From NCBI GenBank assembly GCA_002842695.1, contig PHDT01000001.1, positions 124,001 to 188,000 on the forward strand: DNA of 64,000 nt, in the 5' to 3' direction. Numbering within the stretch: the first letter of the stretch is position 1; each line of letters starts with the position of its first letter. This stretch comes from Bacteroidetes bacterium HGW-Bacteroidetes-10. Its GTDB lineage: Bacteria > Bacteroidota > Bacteroidia > Bacteroidales > UBA932. Positions 10,420 through 19,882 of this stretch are shown piece by piece. A model generated the notes under the pieces. The model saw only the letters and a list, made by a program, of their open reading frames with translations, had not been told where the DNA came from and ran no database searches. Position numbers and translations under genes: made by a program.

Positions 10420-10863
10420 ATGATAATAAATAAACAGGTTGGTGTTTTTCTTAATCTGGTTCACTGCAAGTTCAAGCAATATGTGAACGCGATTTTTAAT
10501 TCTCATGGTTTCAACCTGACTGCAGAGCAGTTTCTGGTTATGGACACATTATGGGATGAAGGAGTTATGTCTCAGCAACAGATTGCAGATACAATTCTTA
10601 AAGATAAAAACTCAGTAACCAAGCTCATTGATGCTCTGGAAAAGAAAGGTCTTGTTGAGAGGGTTGCCGGACAGTCAGACAAAAGGCAAAATCTTATCCA
10701 TCTTACAGCAAGAGCTGTTGAAATTAAGGAAGCCATTACGCAGGTAGCAATCGATACCACTGACCAAATTATTAAGGATATCCCAAAAGAGGATCTGGTG
10801 AATTTTGTAAAGGTTCTTAACAAAATGGCAGAAAACATAGACTCTCTCGAAAAGAAACTATGA
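10420..10863 (+). CDS. MarR-family transcriptional regulator
   Basis: 147 aa winged-helix: LTAEQFLVMDTLWDEGVMSQQQIADTILKDKNSVTKLIDALEKKGLVER..DKRQNLIHLT. Confidence 0.92.
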   Translation: MIINKQVGVFLNLVHCKFKQYVNAIFNSHGFNLTAEQFLVMDTLWDEGVMSQQQIADTILKDKNSVTKLIDALEKKGLVERVAGQSDKRQNLIHLTARAVEIKEAITQVAIDTTDQIIKDIPKEDLVNFVKVLNKMAENIDSLEKKL

Positions 10864-11696
10864 GCAACTATCTTACACCACAGGAAATACTTGAATACGC
10901 AGAGGAGACAGGAGTAAAAAAGGCTGGTATGCCCTTTGGCAGAACCATGCTTCTTTCATTCCTAGCAGGTGTTTTCATTGCTCTTGCATCCGTTGGCAGC
11001 AATATAATTTCTCATAATATAACAGACATAGGTGTTGCAAAATATCTAGCCGGACTTATTTTTCCCACAGGTCTCATTCTTGTGGTTGTGGCAGGTGCAG
11101 AGCTCTTTACAGGGAACAACCTCATTTCAATTGCAGCTCTGTCAAGGAGAGTTAAATGGAGCACATATGCATACAATCTTGTAATTGTATGGGCCGGAAA
11201 CCTTGTGGGATCTGTTTTTATAGCACTGCTGATATATCTTTCAGGTCAGCTGGACTATTCGGCAGGATTTTTAGGTGCCTACACCATAAAAGTAGCCTCG
11301 ATAAAGACAAACCTAACTTTTTTACAGGCTTTTTCATCCGGAATACTCTGTAATCTGCTTGTCTGCCTGGCTGTCTGGATGTCTTACGGCGCAAAAGATC
11401 TTGCAAGTAAATCACTTGTTATTTTCTTCCCTATCTGGTTGTTTATCGCATCCGGTTACGAACACAGTGTTGCGAATATGTACTACCTCTCTGCAGGACT
11501 GTTTGCCAAGTCCAGTGCAAGATTCACTGAAGCTGCGACAGGCTCATACGCTGTATCTCCCGAATCACTTGAAAATCTAAATATTTTATCCTCACTGGGA
11601 GCCAATTTGCTTCCCGTAACACTGGGAAACCTTGCAGGCGGAGCTATCTTCGTTGGAGCCTGGTACTGGTGGGCATATAAAAAACATACTTCATAG
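10860..11696 (+). CDS. Formate/nitrite transporter (FNT) family channel
   Basis: 278 aa multi-TM; AGAELFTGNN and GYEHSVANMYY motifs; 4-bp overlap with MarR gene. Confidence 0.92.
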   Translation: MSNYLTPQEILEYAEETGVKKAGMPFGRTMLLSFLAGVFIALASVGSNIISHNITDIGVAKYLAGLIFPTGLILVVVAGAELFTGNNLISIAALSRRVKWSTYAYNLVIVWAGNLVGSVFIALLIYLSGQLDYSAGFLGAYTIKVASIKTNLTFLQAFSSGILCNLLVCLAVWMSYGAKDLASKSLVIFFPIWLFIASGYEHSVANMYYLSAGLFAKSSARFTEAATGSYAVSPESLENLNILSSLGANLLPVTLGNLAGGAIFVGAWYWWAYKKHTS

Positions 11697-11702
11697 CACC
11701 TT

Positions 11703-12977
11703 ATGACAGATTATAAATTAAAGAACATTGCCACCGGCGCATTTTTCGAAGATACCGGCTGGCTGCTTTCAGACCCCTCATCCAGCCAGCCCTCTCTTAT
11801 CAGGGCAGAATACTCAAAACTTAAACTGGATCTTCTGGATGATTCCAATGGGTTCTACAAATTTGCAGATTGGCTACCGGTAAAAAGGTTTCTGAAAAAT
11901 TCTGCACCTCCTGTTACTTACAAAAGTGAAAAGCTTGCGGCGGCCCTGCACCTTGATAATCTATACATTACTTTTAATGGCTACTGGCCGGATAGAGGTG
12001 CTAAAATGACCACCTGTTCCTTTAAAGAGACTGAGGCTTATTCTGTTTGCGCCAGACTTAACCAGGAGAATAACGGAGTTATGGTTGTAGCATCTGCCGG
12101 AAATACAGCCCGGGCTTTTGCAAAAGTATGCTCAGAGAATCACATTCCTCTTCTTATTGTAGTTCCAGAGGATAACTTAGATGCCCTTTGGCTTAGCGAA
12201 CCTGTTGGAGATTGTGTAAAACTTATATCTACACCTGCAGGAACAGACTATTATGACGCAATCGATCTGGCATCAAAAATCTGTAAATCGGAAAGGTTCT
12301 TTGAAGAGGGAGGAGCAAAAAACATTGCCCGTAGAGATGGAATGGGAACAACTGTTCTGTCTGCAGCAACTACAATCGGAAGAATACCTGACTTTTACTT
12401 TCAGGCAATTGGAAGCGGAACCGGTGCAATAGCTGCGTGGGAAGCCAATTTAAGACTTATTGGAGATGGCCGTTACGGCAATCACAAAATGGTTTTAATA
12501 CCATCTCAGAACTATCCCTTTACTCCAATGTACGATGCATGGAAAAACGGAAGCAGGGATCTTCTGCCAACTGATGAAGACGCTTCACGGGAGCTGGTAC
12601 TGCAGATATCGGCAAAGGTTCTGTCAAACAGAAGACCTCCATATCCGGTGAAGGGTGGATTGTATGATGCACTGGTTGATTGCGGCGGAGATATTGAGAT
12701 TGCAGACAACGGTGAAATGGAGAGAGCCTGTGAACTTTTTGAAAAGACAGAGGGAATTGACATACACCCTGCGGCAGGCATAGCTTTAGCCGGAATGATC
12801 AAAAGTATTAATTCAGGAAAAGCCGGAAGAGAAAAAATTCTTATGTTAAACATAACCGGAGGTGGAGAAAAACTATTCAAATCTGCTAATAAAGTTACAT
12901 ATCTAAGGCCTGATTACATTATTGACAACAAGAGCGATGCCAATCTTATAATTAGTAAGGCTGAATCTCTTTTTTAA
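11703..12977 (+). CDS. Cysteate synthase (PLP-dependent, threonine-synthase-like)
   Basis: 424 aa; TGWLLSDPSSSQPSLIRAEY, AKMTTCSFKETEAYSVCARL, VVASAGNTARAFAKVCSENHIP, GSGTGAIAAWEANLRL resemble the Bacteroides cysteate synthase family as I recall it. Confidence 0.85.
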   Translation: MTDYKLKNIATGAFFEDTGWLLSDPSSSQPSLIRAEYSKLKLDLLDDSNGFYKFADWLPVKRFLKNSAPPVTYKSEKLAAALHLDNLYITFNGYWPDRGAKMTTCSFKETEAYSVCARLNQENNGVMVVASAGNTARAFAKVCSENHIPLLIVVPEDNLDALWLSEPVGDCVKLISTPAGTDYYDAIDLASKICKSERFFEEGGAKNIARRDGMGTTVLSAATTIGRIPDFYFQAIGSGTGAIAAWEANLRLIGDGRYGNHKMVLIPSQNYPFTPMYDAWKNGSRDLLPTDEDASRELVLQISAKVLSNRRPPYPVKGGLYDALVDCGGDIEIADNGEMERACELFEKTEGIDIHPAAGIALAGMIKSINSGKAGREKILMLNITGGGEKLFKSANKVTYLRPDYIIDNKSDANLIISKAESLF

Positions 12978-12978
12978 G

Positions 12979-13008
12979 TTGCCCTCTCGGATATAATTTT
13001 TAAATTTG
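12979..13008 (+). promoter_or_regulatory. Candidate internal promoter before the SulP gene
   Basis: TTG (12979-12981), 19-nt spacer, TAAATTTG (13001-13008); 24 nt before the preferred ATG at 13033. Confidence 0.5.
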
Positions 13009-13032
13009 CACCCTCAATCAATAAAAGGAGTG

Positions 13033-14766
13033 ATGGACTTTAAATTTGCTTCGGCTTTTCAGCCGAGATTCTTTTCCCTTTTTAAAAAAGGGGCATATTC
13101 TAAAAAAACATTTACTTCCGACCTAATCGCCGGTATAATTGTTGGTATAGTAGCACTTCCCCTTGCAATTGCCTTTGGTATTGCATCAGGTGTAACACCA
13201 CAGCAGGGGCTCATTACAGCTATTGTTGCCGGTTTGCTGATGTCTGTTTTTGGTGGTTCCAATTTCCTTATAGGCGGTCCTACAGGGGCATTTATTGTAA
13301 TAGTATATGGCATTGTTACCCAATATGGAATTTCCGGTCTGATAATAGCAACAGTTCTGGCTGGAGTTATGCTTGTTGCAATGGGCGTTTTTAAACTCGG
13401 ATCGATTATCCGGTTTATCCCCTATCCTATTGTTGTTGGTTTTACCAGCGGTATTGCTCTTGTTATATTCTCCACTCAGATAAAAGATCTTTTTGGATTG
13501 CAGATGGCAGAGGTTCCCTCTGAGTTTATTCCAAAATGGGTTGCATACTTTAACAATATTTCAACTATCAACTTCTGGGAGGCCGGACTTGGCATCCTGA
13601 GTTTGCTGATTATTATATTCTGGCCTCGTATTACCTCTAAAGTACCAGGCTCCTTAATTGCAATTTTTGCCGGAACATTTATTGCAATTTTAATGACCAG
13701 ATTCGCCGGAGTGGAGTTTGCCACCATAGGCAGTAAGTTTCCGGAACTGGCAGGCGGAATACCCCTTCCAAGACCCGAAACTCCAAAAATTGATTTCGAG
13801 GCAATAAAGCTTCTTTTTCAGCCTGCGATTACAATTGCTCTGCTTTGCGCTATTGAATCTTTACTTGCGGCAATGGTTGCAGATGGCGTTACCGGAAAGA
13901 AACATGACTCTAATACAGAGCTTATTGGCCAGGGTATTGCAAATATTGTAACACCTTTCTTTGGAGGTATTCCTGCCACAGGTGCGATTGCAAGGACAAT
14001 GGCTAACATTAATAATGGCGGAAAGACTCCGGTTGCTGGCATTATTCATGCGATTGTTCTTATACTGATATTTCTATTTTTGATGCCTTATGCAGTATAT
14101 ATTCCGCTCTCCGTGCTAGCTGCAATTCTTATAATTGTATCATACAACATGAGTGAATGGAGAACATTCAAAAGTATGCTCAAGGGGCACAGGGCAGATG
14201 TTGCAGTTCTTCTGCTCACCTTCTTCCTTACTGTAATTATTGACCTGACTGTTGCTATTGAGGTTGGAGTTGTACTGGCTATTATCCTTTTTGTAAAGAG
14301 AGTTTCAGAGTCTTCAAGCATTACCCAGGTGGAGACATCGTTTATTCCGGGGACCGAGAGAGGTGAATATTCATCTGACGTAGAGATACTTGACATTCCA
14401 AAGGGTGTTGAAGTTTACGAAATTGACGGACCCTTCTTTTTTGGTCTGGCAAGTAAACTTGACGAAATTGACGTTGCATCTCACCACATAGTAAAGGTGA
14501 GAATTATTCGAATGAGAAAAGTGCCTTTTATGGATTCAACAGGATTGAATAACCTTAGGAATCTATGGAAAAGGTCAAAAAGAGAAAAAGTTCAGATGAT
14601 CCTTTCTGGAGTAAATGAATCTGTTCTTTCAACCCTAACAAAGTCTGGGTTGGCAGACGAAATTGGAAGAGAATACATTTTCCCTCATATTCAGCTTGCT
14701 ATAGAGAAAGCCTCAGAAATTGTAAGAAAATCAAATGAAATGACCGCTAAGAAGAACCAGGTATGA
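13033..14766 (+). CDS. SulP-family anion transporter with STAS domain
   Basis: ORF track start 13006 is TTG; ATG at 13033 follows AAAGGAGTG. SulP TM region plus C-terminal STAS (IIRMRKVPFMDSTGLNNL). Confidence 0.93.
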   Translation: MDFKFASAFQPRFFSLFKKGAYSKKTFTSDLIAGIIVGIVALPLAIAFGIASGVTPQQGLITAIVAGLLMSVFGGSNFLIGGPTGAFIVIVYGIVTQYGISGLIIATVLAGVMLVAMGVFKLGSIIRFIPYPIVVGFTSGIALVIFSTQIKDLFGLQMAEVPSEFIPKWVAYFNNISTINFWEAGLGILSLLIIIFWPRITSKVPGSLIAIFAGTFIAILMTRFAGVEFATIGSKFPELAGGIPLPRPETPKIDFEAIKLLFQPAITIALLCAIESLLAAMVADGVTGKKHDSNTELIGQGIANIVTPFFGGIPATGAIARTMANINNGGKTPVAGIIHAIVLILIFLFLMPYAVYIPLSVLAAILIIVSYNMSEWRTFKSMLKGHRADVAVLLLTFFLTVIIDLTVAIEVGVVLAIILFVKRVSESSSITQVETSFIPGTERGEYSSDVEILDIPKGVEVYEIDGPFFFGLASKLDEIDVASHHIVKVRIIRMRKVPFMDSTGLNNLRNLWKRSKREKVQMILSGVNESVLSTLTKSGLADEIGREYIFPHIQLAIEKASEIVRKSNEMTAKKNQV

Positions 14767-15704
14767 TGAAGTGGTTTTCCGGGTTATCCCCGAAAAGCAG
14801 AGGAGTAGTGCTGATTCTTCTGGCAAATGCACTGTTCGCCGTAAACATGCCCGTTTCAAGAGAGATAACACCTCTGTGGATTGACCCCTTTGGGCTTTCT
14901 CAGCTGAGAATTACCTTTGCCTTTATCTCATTCTTTATACTCTCGTTTATTGTAAGCGACAAGGGAAAACCATTTTCAATAAGAGATCATTTTACCCTTC
15001 TCCTTGCCGGGATTATGGGAACGGCTGCAAATCAGCTCTCATTCCTAGCCGGCCTTGCAAAGACATCTCCTGTTGACGCATCTCTGATTATAACAATAAC
15101 TCCAATTATCACAATGATTTTTGCTGCTCTAATTATCAAGGAGCCAATATCATTTAAAAAGGCTGCCGGGGTATTTACTGGAATGCTTGGAGCTGCTTTG
15201 ATTCTTTATACTGCACAATACGGCCATTTTGAACAGACAGGTACACTGGAAGGTAATCTTACCGTACTTATCAGCTGTTTTGTTTATGCACTATATCTGG
15301 TTATTATCAGGCCCCTGATGATGGAGCACTCCCCTGTTCATGTAATGAAGTGGACATTTTTTTATGGTGCAGTTGTTGCACTGCCATTCACATACAAATA
15401 TGTATCAGTGGCTCCGGGAGCTGGTACTGCAGTCTGGCTTGAGCTTGGATACGCCCTGCTTATGGGAACTTTCGCCGCATACCTCCTTGTTGCATTTGCC
15501 CTACAGTTGCTCAGACCAACAACAGTGAGCATGTTTAACTACATCCAGCCCGTTCTTGCCTCGATCATTGCAATTGCAATAGGTCAGGATATTTTAAACT
15601 GGACCAAGCCCGTTTCAGCTGCTTTGATTTTTATTGGAGTGTACCTTGTATTAACTTCAAAGTCCAGGGAAGATCTGAAAAAACTATCTGAAGAGAGCCG
15701 GTGA
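14763..15704 (+). CDS. EamA/DMT-family transporter
   Basis: 313 aa, ~10 TM with two EamA repeats; ATGA overlap with SulP stop. Confidence 0.9.
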   Translation: MMKWFSGLSPKSRGVVLILLANALFAVNMPVSREITPLWIDPFGLSQLRITFAFISFFILSFIVSDKGKPFSIRDHFTLLLAGIMGTAANQLSFLAGLAKTSPVDASLIITITPIITMIFAALIIKEPISFKKAAGVFTGMLGAALILYTAQYGHFEQTGTLEGNLTVLISCFVYALYLVIIRPLMMEHSPVHVMKWTFFYGAVVALPFTYKYVSVAPGAGTAVWLELGYALLMGTFAAYLLVAFALQLLRPTTVSMFNYIQPVLASIIAIAIGQDILNWTKPVSAALIFIGVYLVLTSKSREDLKKLSEESR

Positions 15705-17174
15705 CGGTTTACTCTCGTTCTGAAGTCTGTCCAGAGCTGTTACAACATACTTGAATCCTCTCTCCTTACCAATTTTGTAGAAAGGAACATTCACAATATC
15801 TGCGATATTTGCCGGATTTGAGATATCAATGCTCTCCTCTTTTCTGAATTTATAAATTACCCAGAAAACAGCCCTGTCCATTTCATTGGCTGTATTTAAC
15901 TTACTCCAGCTTATTGTTCCGCTCTTGAATCTTAAATTTCCAACTTGCGCAGGAGGAATTGTATCGATATGCTCATATTTTGGCATGAGAGCAGGGTATC
16001 TCTGATAGTTGCTGCTAAGGGAATCCATTAGCTTTGGCTGCCCGGAGAATCCTAATCCTGACCACCATATATTTCCGTCAATTTTTTGGTTTTCTTTTAC
16101 CAGTGCCATTTTTCTGAACAGCTGATTTACAAGATCTCCGTTGCGGTTTTTTATCTCAAGCTGATTCCATATACTTTGCCCTATATACAGATTAACTCCG
16201 TAACTGTTATCTGCCCACCATTTAACAAGAGGAAGATAGTTAACCCTGGTATGTCCAATTTCCCAGTAAAGCTGCGGAGCATTGTAGTCAATCCAGCCCT
16301 CTTTCATCCACAACAAGATATCTGCAAAGAGATCGTCATAGTTTGTCTGTAATGACGATGATTGTGAGCCCAGTGGGTCAACACTGTCATTTCGCCACAC
16401 ACCAAACGGGCTTATTCCAAATTTCACCCATGGTTTTATAGATTTAACTGTCGAATTCAATTCCTTAACCAGACGGTTAACATTGTTCCTCCTCCAGTTG
16501 TTTTTGTCGAAACGATCAAAGCCGTCGGCTTTATGATAAAGAAGAAATGACTCTTCATCGGGGAATTCCAGATAAGGAAGTCTGTACGGATAAAAATAAT
16601 CGTCAAAATGGACAGCATCGAGGTCATATCTTTTAACGAAATCTCCTATTACTGCTATAAGATGCTCTCTGGACTCAGGCCTTCCCGGATCGAAGTATAT
16701 CTGAGTACCATATCGCAGAAACATTTCCGGTTTTTTGAAAAAGAGATGATTTGGGTCCAGAACTTCATCCTTGCCGGATGTAACCCTGTATGGATTAAAC
16801 CAGGCATGAAATTCCATTCCCCTTTTGTGACATTCATCAATGACAAATGCAGCAGGATCAAAGAAAGGCTCCGGAGCCTTTCCCTGCGTTCCTGTAATAA
16901 AACGGCTCCAAGGTTCGAGTGCCGAGACAAACAGAGCATCTGCCTGGGGCCTTACCTGAAATATTACCGCATTAATATTAAGACTTTTAAAGATATCAAG
17001 ATGATGAAGAATATCTGCCTTAATCTGATCCGTTGTCATGTTTTTCCATGTAGTATTGACTACTGTAGGAAACCATGCTCCTCTGAATTCTCTTTTAGTT
17101 TCATTGCTTCCGGAAGCAATGTATGTTCCTGCCAGCAAAAAAGTCAGCAGGAACAATACAAATATTCTTTTCAT
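15684..17174 (-). CDS. Family 10-like glycosyl hydrolase (GHL10/DUF187), secreted
   Basis: 496 aa; signal peptide; REFRGAWFPTVVNTTW, NAVIFQVRPQADALF, FHAWFNPYRV, LDAVHFDDYFYPY. Confidence 0.9.
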   Translation of the reverse strand: MKRIFVLFLLTFLLAGTYIASGSNETKREFRGAWFPTVVNTTWKNMTTDQIKADILHHLDIFKSLNINAVIFQVRPQADALFVSALEPWSRFITGTQGKAPEPFFDPAAFVIDECHKRGMEFHAWFNPYRVTSGKDEVLDPNHLFFKKPEMFLRYGTQIYFDPGRPESREHLIAVIGDFVKRYDLDAVHFDDYFYPYRLPYLEFPDEESFLLYHKADGFDRFDKNNWRRNNVNRLVKELNSTVKSIKPWVKFGISPFGVWRNDSVDPLGSQSSSLQTNYDDLFADILLWMKEGWIDYNAPQLYWEIGHTRVNYLPLVKWWADNSYGVNLYIGQSIWNQLEIKNRNGDLVNQLFRKMALVKENQKIDGNIWWSGLGFSGQPKLMDSLSSNYQRYPALMPKYEHIDTIPPAQVGNLRFKSGTISWSKLNTANEMDRAVFWVIYKFRKEESIDISNPANIADIVNVPFYKIGKERGFKYVVTALDRLQNESKPSPALFR

Positions 17175-17186
17175 ATCTTAAATTTA

Positions 17187-18392
17187 TTAGACGCGCTTAA
17201 TTACAACAGCGGTACCCATGCCGCCCCCGATGCAAAGTGAAGCAAGACCATACTCCTTGCCTGTTGCCTTAAGGGCATGTACAAGAGTAACAAGGATTCT
17301 GTTTCCGGAAGCACCAATTGGATGTCCAAGGGCAATCGCACCACCATTGATGTTTGTAACCTCATTTATCCACTCTCTTGTAACACCGTGTTCCTCTATA
17401 AGTTCATGAATCACACCCAGAGACTGAGCTGCAAACGCCTCGTTAAGCTCAATAAGTTGCATCTGAGAAAGTTTCATTCCTGCATTTTTAAGAGCTTTGC
17501 GGATTGCCGGAACAGGGCCCATACCCATATAAGCCGGATCAACACCACCCTGACCAACTGCAACAATCTCTGCCAGTGGCTTAAGACCATACTGTTTAAC
17601 TGCATCTTCGCTTACAACCATAACAAATGATGCTCCGTCGTTAACACCTGATGCATTTCCTGCTGTTACAGTGCCATCTTTCTTAAAAGCAGGCTTAAGC
17701 TGAGCAAGTTTTTCCACAGATGTTCCCCTGTTTGGATACTCATCTTTTGCAAAAACAGTTGTCTCTTTCTTTGTAACAATTTCTACAGGAACAATCTCTT
17801 TGTCAAAGATTCCACCATCAACTGCCTTTATAGCCTTCTGCTGAGATGCAAAAGAGAATGCATCCTGCTCTTCCCTGGTAATAGCATACTTCTCTGCAAT
17901 GTTTTCTGCAGTAATACCCATATGATATTTATTGAAAGCATCAGTAAGTCCGTCAGTTACCATATGATCAAGAGCCTGAATGTTACCCATTTTGTTTCCA
18001 TTTCTGAGGGAACCCGGCATAACAAATCCTGAGTTTGTCATTGATTCTGTTCCTCCTGCAATAATTACATCTGCAGCTCCTGAAAGAATTTCTGCATATG
18101 CGTTCATAACTGCTTTCATACCTGAACCGCAAACCATATTAATTGAGTAAGCCGGAACTTCATGAGGAATTCCACCATAAACAGAAGCTTGTCTTGCTAC
18201 TCCCTGCATCTGACCGGCAGACAGAATGTTACCTGCAATCACAGAATCAACTTTTTCCGGACTGATTCCGCTGTCCCTGATAATTTCCTTTATTACTAAA
18301 GCACCCAGCTGACCCGGAGTAAAAGGAGATAAAGATCCCATAAATTTGCCTATTGCTGTTCTTCTTGCAGCGACAATAAATACCTTTTTCAT
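17187..18392 (-). CDS. Acetyl-CoA acetyltransferase (thiolase)
   Basis: 401 aa; NMVCGSGMKAV, GGTESMTNSG, NINGGAIALGHPIGASG, CIGGGMGTAVVI. Confidence 0.95.
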   Translation of the reverse strand: MKKVFIVAARRTAIGKFMGSLSPFTPGQLGALVIKEIIRDSGISPEKVDSVIAGNILSAGQMQGVARQASVYGGIPHEVPAYSINMVCGSGMKAVMNAYAEILSGAADVIIAGGTESMTNSGFVMPGSLRNGNKMGNIQALDHMVTDGLTDAFNKYHMGITAENIAEKYAITREEQDAFSFASQQKAIKAVDGGIFDKEIVPVEIVTKKETTVFAKDEYPNRGTSVEKLAQLKPAFKKDGTVTAGNASGVNDGASFVMVVSEDAVKQYGLKPLAEIVAVGQGGVDPAYMGMGPVPAIRKALKNAGMKLSQMQLIELNEAFAAQSLGVIHELIEEHGVTREWINEVTNINGGAIALGHPIGASGNRILVTLVHALKATGKEYGLASLCIGGGMGTAVVIKRV

Positions 18393-18394
18393 AT

Positions 18395-19054
18395 TTATGA
18401 CCTCATTTTGATTAGTTTGTCTGAAATAATTAGCTGTGCTCCTGTAGCTTCCTGCACCTGCTCAACAGTAAATTCCGGATGAATCTCGGTAAGAACAATT
18501 CCCTCAGGAGTAATATCCATAACACCCATTTCTGTAATTATCATATTTACCTGGCCGGCTGCTGTCAAAGGCAGGTTGCATTGCTTCAGAATCTTGTGCG
18601 CACCTTTTGCAGTATGCTCCATTGCAAGAATTACCTTTTTTGCACCAACTATCAGGTCCATAGCCCCTCCCATTCCGGGAGTTTTCTTTCCTGGAATCAT
18701 CCAGTTTGCAAGATTCCCTTTTTCGTCTGCTTCAAGGGCTCCAAGGAAAGTCAGGTCCACATGGCCTCCTCTGATAATTGAGAATGACATTGAACTGTCA
18801 AAGCATGATGCACCTGGAAAATAGGTGATAAATCCCCCACCGGCGTTGGTGTAATACTTGTCTTCATATCCCGGTGCAGGTTCAGGTCCCATACCAAGCA
18901 GTCCGTTTTCTGACTGCAGAGTTACCTTGATACCTTCGGGTAGGAAATTTGGAATTAAAGTAGGCAGTCCAATGCCAAGATTAACAACATCTCCGTCTTT
19001 GAGCTCAAGAGCTGCCCTTCTGGCGATTACCTCTCTTACCTGATTCTTATCCAT
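18395..19054 (-). CDS. atoA: Acetoacetate/butyrate CoA-transferase beta subunit
   Basis: 219 aa; VNLGIGLPTLIPNFLPEG, SENGLLGMGPEP. Confidence 0.94.
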   Translation of the reverse strand: MDKNQVREVIARRAALELKDGDVVNLGIGLPTLIPNFLPEGIKVTLQSENGLLGMGPEPAPGYEDKYYTNAGGGFITYFPGASCFDSSMSFSIIRGGHVDLTFLGALEADEKGNLANWMIPGKKTPGMGGAMDLIVGAKKVILAMEHTAKGAHKILKQCNLPLTAAGQVNMIITEMGVMDITPEGIVLTEIHPEFTVEQVQEATGAQLIISDKLIKMRS

Positions 19055-19075
19055 ATTATATGTTTTTGAATATTA

Positions 19076-19882
19076 TTACTTTATAGAAGCTCTTTTTACA
19101 TACTCCTGTGCAATATATGATGCTACATCATCTGCAAAGCTGTTCATTCCAAAACCGGCATCGTAGCCAAGTTCTTTTGCAAGTTCATGCGACAGTCTGG
19201 GACCACCGCATACAAGTATCATCTTATCTCTCAGACCTTCTGCCTCCAGAAGCTCAACAAGCTCAACAAGATTTTTAATGTGAACATCTTTCTGAGTAAC
19301 TGTCTGAGAAACAAGGAGCGCATCTGCCCTTAGTTCAATCGCCTTAGCAATGAATTCATCATTCGGAACCTGAGAGCCAAGATTGTAAGCTTCAATCATC
19401 TCGTAACGTTCAAGCCCGTAATGGCCAGCATATCCCTTCATATTCATGATTGCATCAATACCTACTGTATGGGCATCTGTTCCTGTACTGGCACCAACAA
19501 TAACAAGTTTGCGGCCTACCTGCTCCCTGATAAATGTATCTGTCTCATGCATATCCATAACTCCTGATTCAACCTTGGGCACATAAATGGTCGAGTAGTC
19601 AACGGTGTGAGTGCAGCTTCCGTAGCAGTTAAAGAATGTAAAACCGGGCATAAGCTCCTTGTAAAAAACAACCTGTGGATTGTCAAGTCCCATTTTTTTT
19701 ATCAGCTGTTTTGCAGCCTCTATAGCTTCATCACCTGCAGGTACAGGCAAGGTAAAGCTGAGTTGTATCTTGCCGTCATTCATTGTATCGCCATAAGGCC
19801 TTACACTGGTAAGATCAAGTGTCTTATCAAAATCTTTAGAATGCATTGAATATAATCCGCCGCTCATACTATTTTCCTCCAA
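19076..19882 (-). CDS. kamE: Lysine 5,6-aminomutase beta subunit
   Basis: 268 aa; B12-binding DAHTVGIDAIMN (DxHxxG); next to kamD. Confidence 0.95.
   Translation of the reverse strand: MEENSMSGGLYSMHSKDFDKTLDLTSVRPYGDTMNDGKIQLSFTLPVPAGDEAIEAAKQLIKKMGLDNPQVVFYKELMPGFTFFNCYGSCTHTVDYSTIYVPKVESGVMDMHETDTFIREQVGRKLVIVGASTGTDAHTVGIDAIMNMKGYAGHYGLERYEMIEAYNLGSQVPNDEFIAKAIELRADALLVSQTVTQKDVHIKNLVELVELLEAEGLRDKMILVCGGPRLSHELAKELGYDAGFGMNSFADDVASYIAQEYVKRASIK

Noticed and set aside
16608-17240. 210 aa ORF on + strand
   Set aside because: Antisense to the GH10-like gene and the thiolase end; no recognisable motifs
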